From: a virus
DNA length: 28,024 bases
Direction: 5' to 3' (one strand)
Virus record (IMG/VR): IMGVR_UViG_3300035670_001036
Coordinates: 1-28,024 of that record
In this document: positions 6,930 through 14,189 of the stretch, one piece after another
Numbering within the stretch: the stretch's first letter is position 1
Layout of the letters: every line of letters starts with the position of its first letter
Position numbers and translations under genes: made by a program
The notes under the pieces: model-generated
The model's input: the letters and a program-made list of their open reading frames with translations, nothing else
Database searches by the model: none
Told to the model about the DNA's origin: nothing

Positions 6930-8590
6930 AACTCACCTTCAGGAGTTCCTTCCATAGGACCACCTTGCATCATCATGGCTTCCTGCATTTGTTTCATCTT
7001 GTCTTGTTGAATTTTCTCATAAGCTTCTTTGACTTGTTCTTCGTCTGCATCATACATCCATTCTTTTAATGCATCAAACTCACTAATGAGTCCTGCTTGT
7101 TTTTCCATTGTAATTCTTTGAAGAAGTTCGTTTGTATTGATAACACCTTCTTTGGAAAACTTAATTTCCACATCGTCTGGAAGCTTATAAAAATCTTTGA
7201 CACACTTAAGCATTTTGTTGATTGGTTTTTCTGCGACAGAACGACTAATTTCAATAAATGATACAGAGTTGCTATCTTCAGACGAGACTTGCGTTGCTGT
7301 TTTTAATCCACCTGCACCTAAGAAACTGGCGATTGTGCGAGGAGATAGTTGTAAAGTCATTGCGATATTTTCGATAAGATAGTCTCGTATTTGTGCCCAT
7401 TCTTGTGAACGTAAATTGAATTGAACTTGCTCAATCATTTGTTTTTCTTGACTTGTTGTTTCATAAGTCATAAACATAGATTCATCTAAACCTAAAAATG
7501 GATTTCTATCTGTAATGTTCGAAGCACTGTATTTGTTTTGTGCCATAAACTTAGGCATCAATACGATACCTTTACCTTGATACATATCTCTAAAGAAATA
7601 AGAGAACGCGATGTCATAACCCATCAAATACGATACAATGTTTTCTAACATCGATAATCCAAAAGGAGTGTTAGGTAGGCTGATATTCCCATCATCAGAC
7701 GTCATTAGGTATGCACCAAGTGAGTTCTTGAATGGCAATTCTTGTTCTTTTCCTATCTCGATGATAGAATAGTCCTTTTTGATAGCGTCTCTTACTTTTT
7801 TAGGAATTGAATCCCAGGCGATAGTTTGTTTAACGTCAGTGCTATATGTATTATTGTTGAGAATGTTTCCTGCATACTTATGAACTTGATATACGATATG
7901 TGGAACTTGAACTACTTCATCATAAGATTCTAATTGATTGTTGACGTTTCGTCTGAATTTAGTTTCTCGTTGATATTTGAAAAAACGCTTTTCAACTAAA
8001 TAAAAGTTAGATGTTTCTCCATTTTTAGACACATCTGTATAACCTTTTAGTAAGCACACAACTTCTTTTATATCATTACGAGCATCGACTTCGAAATAAA
8101 AATAATCTAATCGAATAGCTTCAACCCACAATTCATCATGATTAGCAATGTTGAGTTTTAACAAAGAAGTTCCTAAAGCTTTAGAAAACTTAATGGCTCG
8201 TTTGCATTCTGTTTGAAAGTTTGAATTCTTCGACCATTTAGACATAAACTTTAGCGAATTATTGTCTACGTTTTTGTCTTTTTCAGAACCAACGTTTCTA
8301 AATAATAATTCACGACCAAAAACTGATTCACCAACAGAATTGATTAAAGAGTTAGCAAAACGAGTGCTAAAAATACCATTTGTTTCTTTGTGAAAAGTAG
8401 GAACATAACCATCTAACCATTGAGCTAATCTACGAACGTTATTATAGTAATATGTATAATAAGTTGGATTGACTAAGGTATAAAAGCCTGCGTTGTTAAT
8501 CCACGAATATGTTTCGTTAACGATGACTGACGATGTTTTCTGAGTTTGTGGAAACTCTTTCGTCAGAACGTTTAATTCTGTGTCTGGCAT
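6926..8590 (-). CDS. Portal protein (SPP1 gp6-like type)
   Basis: The product has 554 residues, a normal portal length. It lies downstream of terminase and upstream of the minor head and capsid genes. Features seen in portals include an aromatic N-terminal region (NPTYYTYYYNNVRRLAQWLDG), a strand-rich wing (DYFYFEVDARNDIKEVVCLLKGYTD), long crown helices near 420-530 (RSQEWAQIRDYLIENIAMTL and VEIKFSKEGVINTNELLQRI), and a Met/Gly/Gln-rich disordered tail (MQGGPMEGTPEGEL). It should form the dodecameric DNA channel at one vertex. AAAAAGGAGGTCTAA gives a strong ribosome site before ATG 8590. Family call is from layout and general character. Confidence 0.75.
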   Translation of the reverse strand: MPDTELNVLTKEFPQTQKTSSVIVNETYSWINNAGFYTLVNPTYYTYYYNNVRRLAQWLDGYVPTFHKETNGIFSTRFANSLINSVGESVFGRELLFRNVGSEKDKNVDNNSLKFMSKWSKNSNFQTECKRAIKFSKALGTSLLKLNIANHDELWVEAIRLDYFYFEVDARNDIKEVVCLLKGYTDVSKNGETSNFYLVEKRFFKYQRETKFRRNVNNQLESYDEVVQVPHIVYQVHKYAGNILNNNTYSTDVKQTIAWDSIPKKVRDAIKKDYSIIEIGKEQELPFKNSLGAYLMTSDDGNISLPNTPFGLSMLENIVSYLMGYDIAFSYFFRDMYQGKGIVLMPKFMAQNKYSASNITDRNPFLGLDESMFMTYETTSQEKQMIEQVQFNLRSQEWAQIRDYLIENIAMTLQLSPRTIASFLGAGGLKTATQVSSEDSNSVSFIEISRSVAEKPINKMLKCVKDFYKLPDDVEIKFSKEGVINTNELLQRITMEKQAGLISEFDALKEWMYDADEEQVKEAYEKIQQDKMKQMQEAMMMQGGPMEGTPEGEL

Positions 8591-8603
8591 TTAGACCTCC
8601 TTT

Positions 8604-8867
8604 TTAGTCTTCTTTTTTGAGAATCTTAGCTTGTTCGATAAGTGCATTAATTTTCTTTTGTTGTTCTTCTGTCAATCCTGCTTTAACAGCAATTTCAATG
8701 TCGATAATCGAAGTCATCATGTTATTAAGCAAAGTCAGTGTGTCATTCATAAATCGATATACGATTTGAAATTGTTCTGCTTTGTTTAATTTTCTAACGT
8801 CTACTTCCCCTACGCGCATTTGAAGAGATTTCAATTCAATTGTCGCTTGTTCTGTTTTGTTTTCCAT
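8604..8867 (-). CDS. Small helical protein upstream of portal
   Basis: The product has 87 residues and is nearly all helical, with two amphipathic segments (KLNKAEQFQIVYRFMNDTLTLLNNMM and LTEEQQKKINALIEQAKILKK). It starts seven bases after the stop of a YGNNLKP-peptide gene and lacks that peptide. The upstream ribosome site is weak (AAAGGTAAATAAAAC). It is probably an oligomeric head-assembly or internal protein. No family is recognised. Confidence 0.65.
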   Translation of the reverse strand: MENKTEQATIELKSLQMRVGEVDVRKLNKAEQFQIVYRFMNDTLTLLNNMMTSIIDIEIAVKAGLTEEQQKKINALIEQAKILKKED

Positions 8868-8874
8868 GTTTTAT

Positions 8875-9201
8875 TTACCTTTTATTTTTTGGAGTATAAT
8901 TCAAAAGTTGTCTTATTTCGTTTAACCTTTTATCATCTATTTGTGGTGTTTTTCCTAAAATTCTTTCTTCTGCATCGAAACTATTTTGATCGTTAGGAAT
9001 GTAGTTATATTTATTTCCAGAAAAATAACCTTTATTTCCCAAAACTTCTAATACTTGATTAAAGTCTGGTTCAAGAAGACTATCAGAATCGTCATAATCA
9101 CTTAACATTTGTGTAAAGAATTTCATAAAGCTATTCGGACTCATTCCTAAATGTTTAGGATTTTTATTTATAGTAGGCTTTAAGTTATTACCGTAATCCA
9201 T
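8875..9201 (-). CDS. YGNNLKP-peptide protein, fourth gene of the set
   Basis: The product has 108 residues. YGNNLKP occupies residues 3-9, right after the start (MDYGNNLKPTINKN). The rest is hydrophilic, with an acidic middle (DYDDSDSLLEPDFNQVLEVLG) and a basic end. ATG comes one base after the preceding TAA and has no clear ribosome site, so its translation likely depends on ribosomes ending the previous gene. Outside the peptide it shows little likeness to its three neighbours. That pattern suggests a shared docking or targeting tag on different cargo proteins. Function unknown. Confidence 0.7.
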   Translation of the reverse strand: MDYGNNLKPTINKNPKHLGMSPNSFMKFFTQMLSDYDDSDSLLEPDFNQVLEVLGNKGYFSGNKYNYIPNDQNSFDAEERILGKTPQIDDKRLNEIRQLLNYTPKNKR

Positions 9202-9202
9202 G

Positions 9203-9478
9203 TTATTTACGTAAATCTAAACCCATCATTTTAGCTAATTGTTGAATGAATTTAGATTGTGCAATTTCGTATTGAACTGGACCTGCTTCTGTGTTTTTAG
9301 GAATAGGTGCAGATTTTATAATGTCTTGAAGTTTCTTATATTCAGAAATTAAGTAATCGTTGATGTCAAAACTATTTTGAGTCATTTTTGGTTTTAAGTC
9401 ATTACCATACTCTTCTTGTTCTGACTTTTCTTGTAAGTAAGACAAGTCTTCTGGGTTTAAAGGTTCTTTGATTGCCAT
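9203..9478 (-). CDS. YGNDLKP-peptide protein, third gene of the set
   Basis: The product has 91 residues. Here the shared peptide is internal, at residues 24-30 (EEYGNDLKPKMTQNSFD), after an acidic leader rich in Glu and Leu. The C-terminal half is helical (AQSKFIQQLAKMMGLDLRK). ATG 9478 has GGAGGCAAATAGT upstream, and there is no Met near the peptide to support a shorter form. The stop lies one base before the next ATG. It is a probable minor virion or internal protein by position. Confidence 0.7.
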   Translation of the reverse strand: MAIKEPLNPEDLSYLQEKSEQEEYGNDLKPKMTQNSFDINDYLISEYKKLQDIIKSAPIPKNTEAGPVQYEIAQSKFIQQLAKMMGLDLRK

Positions 9479-9479
9479 A

Positions 9480-9797
9480 CTATTTGCCTCCAGTTTTTTG
9501 TAATGTTTTTAGAAATGAATTTTTCCAAAAGTCACGCATATAATTATCGTCGAATCCATATTTTTTTTGCATTTGGTCATAAAGGTCTTGGCCTACGTTG
9601 TATGTTTCTTCGTCATAGTCTTCGTATTCCATCAATTTAGAAAGCATTTGAGGATTAGAACCATATTGCTTCATTAAAAGATTAAAAAATTCATCTGTAG
9701 CTTTATTTGCTTTTTGTTGGTCGTAAGGTTTAATAGGTTCTGCTTCTAAAGCTGGATGAGTTGTATAAGTCGGTCTTAAATCATTACCGTGTTTCAA
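9480..9797 (-). CDS. HGNDLRP-peptide protein with TTG start
   Basis: The product has 105 residues and starts at TTG 9797, supported by CAGGAGTAAAATAAC just upstream; no ATG competes. Residues 3-9 are HGNDLRP, the most diverged form of the shared peptide. The remainder is acidic and aromatic (YEDYDEETYNVGQDLYDQMQKKYGF) and probably helical. The previous stop lies one base before its start. The unusual start codon may lower its yield compared with the neighbouring genes. Confidence 0.7.
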   Translation of the reverse strand: MKHGNDLRPTYTTHPALEAEPIKPYDQQKANKATDEFFNLLMKQYGSNPQMLSKLMEYEDYDEETYNVGQDLYDQMQKKYGFDDNYMRDFWKNSFLKTLQKTGGK

Positions 9798-9798
9798 G

Positions 9799-10089
9799 TT
9801 ATTTTACTCCTGGTTTTTTAGCTCTTTCGTATGGTCCATATAGTTTTTGTAATTCTTCGTATTTTTTCATAATATCAAAATATGTGCTTTGGTCTAAACC
9901 AGACATAAGTCGAGCATTTGGGTCATACATGTTGAATTTTCCACCGTATTGAACATTACGAAATTTGTCGAATTGTTCTTTAGTAATTTGCGGCTTCAAA
10001 TCATTACCATACTTCATTGCTCGTTCTTCAGGCGTAGTCATGTTTAACATAGTGTCTTTTTTTACTTCGTCCATGAAATCGTCGTTCAT
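9799..10089 (-). CDS. YGNDLKP-peptide protein, first gene of the set
   Basis: The product has 96 residues, with the peptide at 27-33 (MKYGNDLKPQITKEQFDKF) after a Met/Asp-rich leader. It is the first gene after the promoter that overlaps the end of the large terminase gene, and AAGGAGGATTTTCA gives it a strong ribosome site. The C-terminal part is rich in Tyr, Lys and Glu (YFDIMKKYEELQKLYGPYE). Met at residue 25 could in principle give a shorter form starting MKYGNDLKP, like the two neighbours where the peptide is N-terminal, but no ribosome site was noted for it. Confidence 0.7.
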   Translation of the reverse strand: MNDDFMDEVKKDTMLNMTTPEERAMKYGNDLKPQITKEQFDKFRNVQYGGKFNMYDPNARLMSGLDQSTYFDIMKKYEELQKLYGPYERAKKPGVK

Positions 10090-10121
10090 TGAAAATCCTC
10101 CTTAGGGCTCAACTTGATTTT

Positions 10122-10150
10122 ATTATAACACACATTCTAAAATGTGTCAT
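10122..10150 (-). promoter_or_regulatory. Promoter with embedded dyad at the end of terL
   Basis: On the minus strand ATGACA (10145-10150), a 17-base spacer and TATAAT (10122-10127) preceded by TGT form an extended -10 promoter. The spacer holds a perfect dyad, ACACATT-TTAG-AATGTGT (10130-10147), that could bind a regulator. It overlaps the large terminase stop codon and faces the head genes beginning at 10089. Confidence 0.6.
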
Positions 10151-11597
10151 AAAAAGTTTCTCTATTCTCGTTGTAAATGCTCAGTATGCGTAAAGCGTGT
10201 GGATTTCTAAATACTTGATTCACTGCATAAGTGAAGGCATCAGATGCGTCATTAGGAACAGATGAGTCATAACCTGTTTGTTTTTCGTTCCATATTAGGT
10301 TTTCTAATGCTACTACAAGTGGATGTGTATCGTTTACAAAATCATTAGTCGTCCAATTACGATAACCATCAAAATCCATAACGTATACCATATTACGAGC
10401 TAACGCGTCTTGCACAATACCGACCATGTCTAATATCGTTTGTTTGCCATATTCATACACATCGATTGATTGGTCTAATGTGTAGCGTAAGACACGTATA
10501 AGTTCAGTTGAAGCACTATCAATACTGAAGATGATAGGTTTCTGTTGCGAAAGAAGCAAATATCGTTTGTCAAGATAGTGAAGCCAACGTGTAATGTGTG
10601 GCAGTAGTTCCATCGAGCTCTTCTGTCCTGACTTCTGTGGGTCATAATAGAAAGGTTCTAATGCGACCATCTGACCGTTAGCCATCAATGCCATAGGTAT
10701 GAACACTGTTGCGTCATGCGTAACGGCACCATCTCCACCTATGATAACTGCTTGAATGCGTTGACCAAATCGTATGGCTTTAACTTCGTCTGTGAGGTTT
10801 AGTCCTTCTGTCATACCAAATCTTTCTAACAGTGTAGTATATTTAATGAAGTGTTTGTCGCGTTTGAATTGTGGATAGATTGAGCCAAAACCTCCACCTG
10901 TCTTACCTAAATACATCCATTCATAACGTAATGGGTCGTATACTTTCATCTTAAGTATTTCTTTTAAGTCTACGTCATTAAGGTATTTCACAATGTCAGT
11001 GTAGTCGCTATAGATACATAACCAATCAGTGTCTCGTTTTCTGACATTCCAATAGATATTTACCCAATGTGAATTCTGAGAAGGTGGGTTGAAGAGGTGG
11101 ATGAACATACCTTTGTCAATATCTAAGTGTCTTCGAAAAGTAGCGTGTGCTTGTTCTAAAGACTCTTGGTCTCGTGTTTGTTGTAGCTCTTCGAACACAA
11201 CAGCAATGAGTGGATTATGTGGTCTGAATGAGTGAGTGCGATGAATATCAGAACCACCAATACCTAAGAAATAAATATGACTATGTGTTCGAGTGTTTGT
11301 AATATGTAGTGGTGCTGTGCGAAATTCGAATTCTGCTTCAAGTCCGTTATCACCTATAAACTTCTGAAATTCTGTGAAAGCTGAGTTCTGTAAGTCGCTA
11401 TAGCTATCACGAGCTATAACTATATCACGTTCAGGAAAACTCATCGACATAATGACACACATCTGCGCACTGAATGTAGATTTACCTGATGCACGTCCAC
11501 CTTTGATGAGCACGAACCGCTTAGAGAATTCTAAGATGGGTGAGAAAGGTTTAGCGACTTCTAATTTCATCTTCGAGTTTTTGCAATCGATCGCCAT
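10137..11597 (-). CDS. terL: Terminase large subunit
   Basis: This is the DNA-packaging motor. Walker A is GGRASGKST (24-32 residues after ATG 11597 or slightly later), Walker B with catalytic Glu is IAVVFEEL about 100 residues on, and the RNase H-like nuclease is marked by GGDGAVTHD, FSIDSAS and the C-terminal NDASDAFTYA. Length, about 486 residues, is normal. Possible starts are ATG 11597, ATG 11570 (MKLEVAKPF) and TTG 11615; none has a clear ribosome site, and all overlap the small subunit gene, so translation is probably coupled. It binds the portal and small subunit to cut and pump DNA. Confidence 0.92.
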   Translation of the reverse strand: MAIDCKNSKMKLEVAKPFSPILEFSKRFVLIKGGRASGKSTFSAQMCVIMSMSFPERDIVIARDSYSDLQNSAFTEFQKFIGDNGLEAEFEFRTAPLHITNTRTHSHIYFLGIGGSDIHRTHSFRPHNPLIAVVFEELQQTRDQESLEQAHATFRRHLDIDKGMFIHLFNPPSQNSHWVNIYWNVRKRDTDWLCIYSDYTDIVKYLNDVDLKEILKMKVYDPLRYEWMYLGKTGGGFGSIYPQFKRDKHFIKYTTLLERFGMTEGLNLTDEVKAIRFGQRIQAVIIGGDGAVTHDATVFIPMALMANGQMVALEPFYYDPQKSGQKSSMELLPHITRWLHYLDKRYLLLSQQKPIIFSIDSASTELIRVLRYTLDQSIDVYEYGKQTILDMVGIVQDALARNMVYVMDFDGYRNWTTNDFVNDTHPLVVALENLIWNEKQTGYDSSVPNDASDAFTYAVNQVFRNPHALRILSIYNENRETFYDTF

Positions 11598-12000
11598 CAG
11601 TCTTGTCAGTGACAACGATTTCGATTTGTCTGATTGGCTCTTTGTTCGTAATATCTTGTTCGGTCTTGTCTTTCCAACCGAAGTTATTCTTCAACATAAA
11701 AATAATCCCTACAACATTACCTTCGAATAGGCGTTCTTCGAGATACGCTTCAATCACCGTTTTTGCTTTTTTTATCTCTTCCCTGACTATGGCGTCTCCT
11801 TCTTCTTCGAGTTTACGGAATTCGGAGCGAGAGATACCTGCATAGACACAAAGGCCAGAAATGGTGGGTTTTCTGAAGAATTTGGTTGTGAGGACATCAT
11901 TTCCTGCATCATCTTTAAGTTTTTTGCCATCGATTTCGGCAGGAACTTGTTTAGAGATTGATCGGAAATATTCGTTAAAGATTTTAGTGTATTTAGCCAA
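11551..12000 (-). CDS. terS: Terminase small subunit
   Basis: The product has 149 residues. The start is TTG at 12000, with AGAAGGAGTGATTC in the right place and no competing ATG. A helix-turn-helix lies near residues 45-75 (TISGLCVYAGISRSEFRKLEEE), then a helical oligomerisation part, then FEGNVVGIIFMLKNNFGWKDKTE, a phrase widely found in small terminases. It should recognise the packaging site and load the large subunit. The C-terminus is charged and probably binds the motor. The 3' end overlaps the start of terL. Confidence 0.85.
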   Translation of the reverse strand: MAKYTKIFNEYFRSISKQVPAEIDGKKLKDDAGNDVLTTKFFRKPTISGLCVYAGISRSEFRKLEEEGDAIVREEIKKAKTVIEAYLEERLFEGNVVGIIFMLKNNFGWKDKTEQDITNKEPIRQIEIVVTDKTDGDRLQKLEDEIRSR

Positions 12001-12023
12001 AAAGAATCACTCCTTCTGGTATT

Positions 12024-12029
12024 ATTATA
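12024..12029 (-). promoter_or_regulatory. Possible -10 element for the terminase genes
   Basis: TATAAT lies about 20 bases before the ribosome site of the small terminase gene, in the 47-base gap after the sigma-like gene. No good -35 hexamer lies 16-18 bases upstream, so an activator could be needed. The evidence is the hexamer and its place only. Confidence 0.3.
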
Positions 12030-12047
12030 CACTAAGGTGATGAATAG

Positions 12048-12335
12048 TTATAAGTAATTGATTAGGATAGTGAGTGCAGTTGATTTTGTTTTCGAGATAT
12101 AGACGTATGAGAAATTGAGTGAGCGTGCTATGGCTTGCACGGAAAGTCCTTCAAGGTAATACATAAGAATGACTGTTTTCATGATAGGTTTAGGAAGTTT
12201 ATCGATAGCATCAAAGATAGTTTGTATTTGTTGTTGAAGGTTGGATGCGTCAGTGATGTTATGTTTTTGCATCCATAATAATTTTTTTCGTAAAAATTGA
12301 AGTTGTTCCATAAGTGAGAATGCACAGTTGTGCAT
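12048..12335 (-). CDS. Sigma-region-4-like transcription regulator
   Basis: The product has up to 95 residues. The C-terminal half reads DKLPKPIMKTVILMYYLEGLSVQAIARSLNFSYVYISKTKSTAL in overlapping parts, the layout of a sigma-70 region 4 helix-turn-helix (LP..x..V..L.Y.EGLS..EIA..L..S...V...). Small proteins of this type (ArpU/RinA-like in role) often switch on late genes, and here it lies directly before terminase. Its ATG 12335 is inside the inverted site of the 105-bp element; a second ATG at 12311 (MEQLQFLRKK) is possible. Neither has a good ribosome site, so the 5' end is uncertain. Self-control through the element is plausible. Confidence 0.65.
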   Translation of the reverse strand: MHNCAFSLMEQLQFLRKKLLWMQKHNITDASNLQQQIQTIFDAIDKLPKPIMKTVILMYYLEGLSVQAIARSLNFSYVYISKTKSTALTILINYL

Positions 12336-12424
12336 AGTTTTATTGATTTTTTATAAAATAGGGTAGGAAATAAAATTCTATAGAAGATTATAGAAAATGA
12401 ACCAAACTGTGCCTAACTGTGCAT
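12320..12424. repeat. 105-bp element, copy A
   Basis: This region aligns without gaps to 24885-24989, with 80 of 105 bases identical by my hand count. It is also internally symmetric: the left end (atgcacagttgtgcatagtttt) and the reverse complement of the right end (atgcacagttaggcacagtttg) match over roughly 37 bases. Each end carries two TGCACAGTT-like boxes about 10 bases apart, and the middle is AT-rich (tttttataaaata). It overlaps the end of the VRR-NUC gene and the start of the sigma-like gene. It may be a replication origin, an operator pair or both. Confidence 0.7.
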
Positions 12425-12727
12425 ATACCTTTCTATAAATTCTTGAAGAGAGTAGGCTACAAAGGCATTGAAGCCTCTATTTTTCATTAGTTGTATGAAT
12501 TGGATTTGTTGTTCTGTAGGTTTTCTTGGTTTTATCTTAGTTTCGACGAAAGTTGCTTTGCCGTCAGCTGAAAGTAAGAGAAGGTCAGAGAAACCGACAG
12601 GTAAGCCTGTATCGAACCATCTGCCATCGACTGTTTTGACTTTACCGACATTGATACGTAGGCAGATGATGTTATGTTCTCCACACCAGAGTTTGATTTC
12701 GTTTTGGAGGCGATGTTCTGGCGTCAT
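12413..12727 (-). CDS. VRR-NUC domain nuclease
   Basis: The product has 104 residues and is a stand-alone VRR-NUC domain of the PD-(D/E)xK fold. E10, the GFSDLL stretch with D48, ETK at 62-64 and Q74 form the expected active site, with a conserved hydrophobic core (LLLLSADGKATFVETK). Such phage enzymes cut branched or flap DNA during replication and recombination. The ATG overlaps the preceding regulator stop (ATGA). Its last three codons and stop (MHS*) lie inside the 105-bp element. Confidence 0.85.
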   Translation of the reverse strand: MTPEHRLQNEIKLWCGEHNIICLRINVGKVKTVDGRWFDTGLPVGFSDLLLLSADGKATFVETKIKPRKPTEQQIQFIQLMKNRGFNAFVAYSLQEFIERYMHS

Positions 12728-12909
12728 GATTTAAGGGATTCAATGAAGTCCATAATTTTGTCTTCAAGGTGTAGGCATTCATAACGACCACTAACGATGT
12801 TATTGATATACTGTCGCGTATAATGAAAGTGATGGCCTAAATATTGTTGAGTAAGGCTATGTTGTTTGAGGATTTTTTTGATATAATTCGATTGAGATTT
12901 ACTGAACAT
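12724..12909 (-). CDS. Small helix-turn-helix protein
   Basis: The product has 61 residues, starting at ATG 12909 (MFSKSQSNYIKKIL) with GGAGCTTTCAGACG upstream. A longer open frame to 12975 lacks such a site and crosses another gene. Residues 15-45 (HSLTQQYLGHHFHYTRQYINNIVSGRYE) look like a Cro/C1-type DNA-binding motif. Its target may be one of the phage operators nearby. It starts just beyond the upstream stop and ends in an ATGA overlap with the nuclease gene. Confidence 0.6.
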   Translation of the reverse strand: MFSKSQSNYIKKILKQHSLTQQYLGHHFHYTRQYINNIVSGRYECLHLEDKIMDFIESLKS

Positions 12910-13075
12910 CGTCTGAAAGCTCCACATTAATGAGTGCTGCTTGATAGTCGGCGATAATGATTTCATAGATGGCAATCATATCTTCGTTAGGATTCTTGCG
13001 TTTTTTTTCGTTAGAGAGTTTACGTTTGAGTTCTTTGATATAGGTTTTGAGTTTATTTGCTGATAAAGAATTCAT
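12899..13075 (-). CDS. Small charged helical protein
   Basis: The product has 58 residues, read from ATG 13075 (MNSLSANKLKTYIKELKRKL). The frame stays open far upstream, but that part lies antiphase inside the 178-residue gene, so the short form is preferred; GGAG lies 11 bases before its ATG. The sequence is a likely coiled coil (KLSNEKKRKNPNEDMIAIYEI) with an acidic end (ELSDDVQ). The 5' end overlaps the previous gene by 23 bases. Function unknown. Confidence 0.55.
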   Translation of the reverse strand: MNSLSANKLKTYIKELKRKLSNEKKRKNPNEDMIAIYEIIIADYQAALINVELSDDVQ

Positions 13076-13589
13076 GGTTTGAGATGCTCCATTCTTCAGG
13101 TTTATATGTATCTGCATCACGTAGGAAGTAAGGGATGGGACGTTTAGTATATTTAGCGAAGCGAAGTTTTTCAGCTTTGTAATATTGCTGATAGGATTTG
13201 ATAGGGTCATTTTGAACTTGATATTGTTGAGGCATACAAAGAGGAAGAGGTGAAATAGTTGTAGAATAGTTAAGATGAGTTGGGGCATAAGATAACGCAT
13301 GCAGTAATGAAGAAGACTTATGATGTTTGCCATAACGAATAGTATATTCACGTAAGAGTGCAGAGAATAATTCATAAGCGTAACGATAATTAGCAGTGTT
13401 AGTGCGCACCCAAACAGTCATAGGATGATTGGGATACGCAGGCTGATAAATACTATTAGAAGGATTGCCGCAAAGATGGTGTGCAGTGCTGAGCATTTGA
13501 GCAGTTTCCACAATCATTTTGCAAACATGTTTGTCGCAATGATATTCGGCTGCTACGCGAGGATTTTTGTCTAAATAGAATAAGTTCAT
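13053..13589 (-). CDS. Conserved phage protein with CDKHVxKM motif
   Basis: The product has 178 residues. The N-terminus (NLFYLDKNPRVAAEY, then CDKHVCKMIVETAQMLSTAHH) matches a widespread phage family I know only as a conserved hypothetical, with the typical later features NHPMTVWVR, ANYRYAYELFSALLREY and RYGKHH. Conserved Cys, His and Asp residues hint at metal binding or catalysis, but no reaction has been shown to my knowledge. AAGGAGGTTCTATC lies before ATG 13589, and one of the three boxed promoters lies just upstream. Confidence 0.65.
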   Translation of the reverse strand: MNLFYLDKNPRVAAEYHCDKHVCKMIVETAQMLSTAHHLCGNPSNSIYQPAYPNHPMTVWVRTNTANYRYAYELFSALLREYTIRYGKHHKSSSLLHALSYAPTHLNYSTTISPLPLCMPQQYQVQNDPIKSYQQYYKAEKLRFAKYTKRPIPYFLRDADTYKPEEWSISNHEFFISK

Positions 13590-13637
13590 GATAGAACCTC
13601 CTTGATGATATTATTGTAATACATGGAAATACAAATT

Positions 13638-13655
13638 GTAAATAGTTTTTTTAAT
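13638..13655 (-). promoter_or_regulatory. Promoter box upstream of 13589
   Basis: The minus strand reads ATTAAAAAAACTATTTAC, identical over 18 bases to the box at 14831-14848. TTTACA is a good -35, and TACAAT about 18 bases downstream can serve as -10. The box overlaps the stop codon of the gene before it. Confidence 0.55.
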
Positions 13656-13845
13656 CGTCATCTCGAACGAAGTCATACCAGTGAAATGATTGTTCTTCGA
13701 TGAGGAGTAGAGCGGTGTCTATGCATTCTTGAAGGGTCATGTTTTCATTGAAATGTTTCTTAGTTTGAATCATATGAATGACTTCCTTTGGATGCTTAGA
13801 ATTTTTCATGATGTAGGATTTTTGGTTATCGTTGAGCAATATCAT
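13651..13845 (-). CDS. Small protein of unknown function
   Basis: The product has 64 residues from ATG 13845 (MILLNDNQKSY). AAGGAGTTAATTGCAA gives ten-base spacing to this ATG but only four to the in-frame TTG two codons earlier, so the ATG is preferred. It overlaps the previous gene by 20 bases. The C-terminus is acidic and aromatic (FHWYDFVRDDD). No family is recognised. It belongs to the run of small early-type genes between promoters. Confidence 0.6.
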   Translation of the reverse strand: MILLNDNQKSYIMKNSKHPKEVIHMIQTKKHFNENMTLQECIDTALLLIEEQSFHWYDFVRDDD

Positions 13846-14188
13846 TTGCAATTAACTCCTTGAATAATTTAGTTTTGAATTTCCAACTGTAACGACCTTC
13901 GTATTCAATAACGTCTAAGACTTTAGCAGTAAAAGTTAGAACTGATTCGTCTCGAGAATTAAGATTGATATTGAAATTACCTGTGATGTAGCCTTTTTGT
14001 TTGAGTTGAGTGACATAACCTGCAACTTGTTTTTTAGTAAGACCTGTTTGAATAGATGCATTTTCTATAGATGTGCTTGCCCAAGTTTCGAATTCATTCC
14101 ACTTTTCAAAGTTGTTAGAATAGGATTCTGTAGCGAATTCATCCATAAGACCGACTAAGACAGCGACTTCCATTGTGTTGAGATTCAT
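13826..14188 (-). CDS. Putative winged-helix regulator
   Basis: The product has 120 residues. The middle (STSIENASIQTGLTKKQVAGYVTQLKQKGYIT) reads like a winged helix-turn-helix recognition unit, followed by a strand pair (NFNINLNSRDESVLTFT). Such small phage proteins can bind host or phage promoters, but no partner can be named. GAGGAGGTAAAATAAA lies before ATG 14188. Confidence 0.55.
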   Translation of the reverse strand: MNLNTMEVAVLVGLMDEFATESYSNNFEKWNEFETWASTSIENASIQTGLTKKQVAGYVTQLKQKGYITGNFNINLNSRDESVLTFTAKVLDVIEYEGRYSWKFKTKLFKELIANDIAQR

Positions 14189-14189
14189 T

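Noticed and set aside
10130-10147. Intrinsic terminator after terL
   Set aside because: The hairpin is AT-rich and is not followed by a T run; it lies between promoter hexamers instead.
12909-13375. Long readings of the small genes at 12724 and 12899
   Set aside because: The extensions run antiphase across recognised genes; internal ATGs have acceptable ribosome sites.
13638-13655. T-run terminators (plus-strand TTTTTTT tracts)
   Set aside because: There are no plus-strand genes to end and no GC hairpins before the tracts; on the coding strand they are A-tracts upstream of -35 elements.
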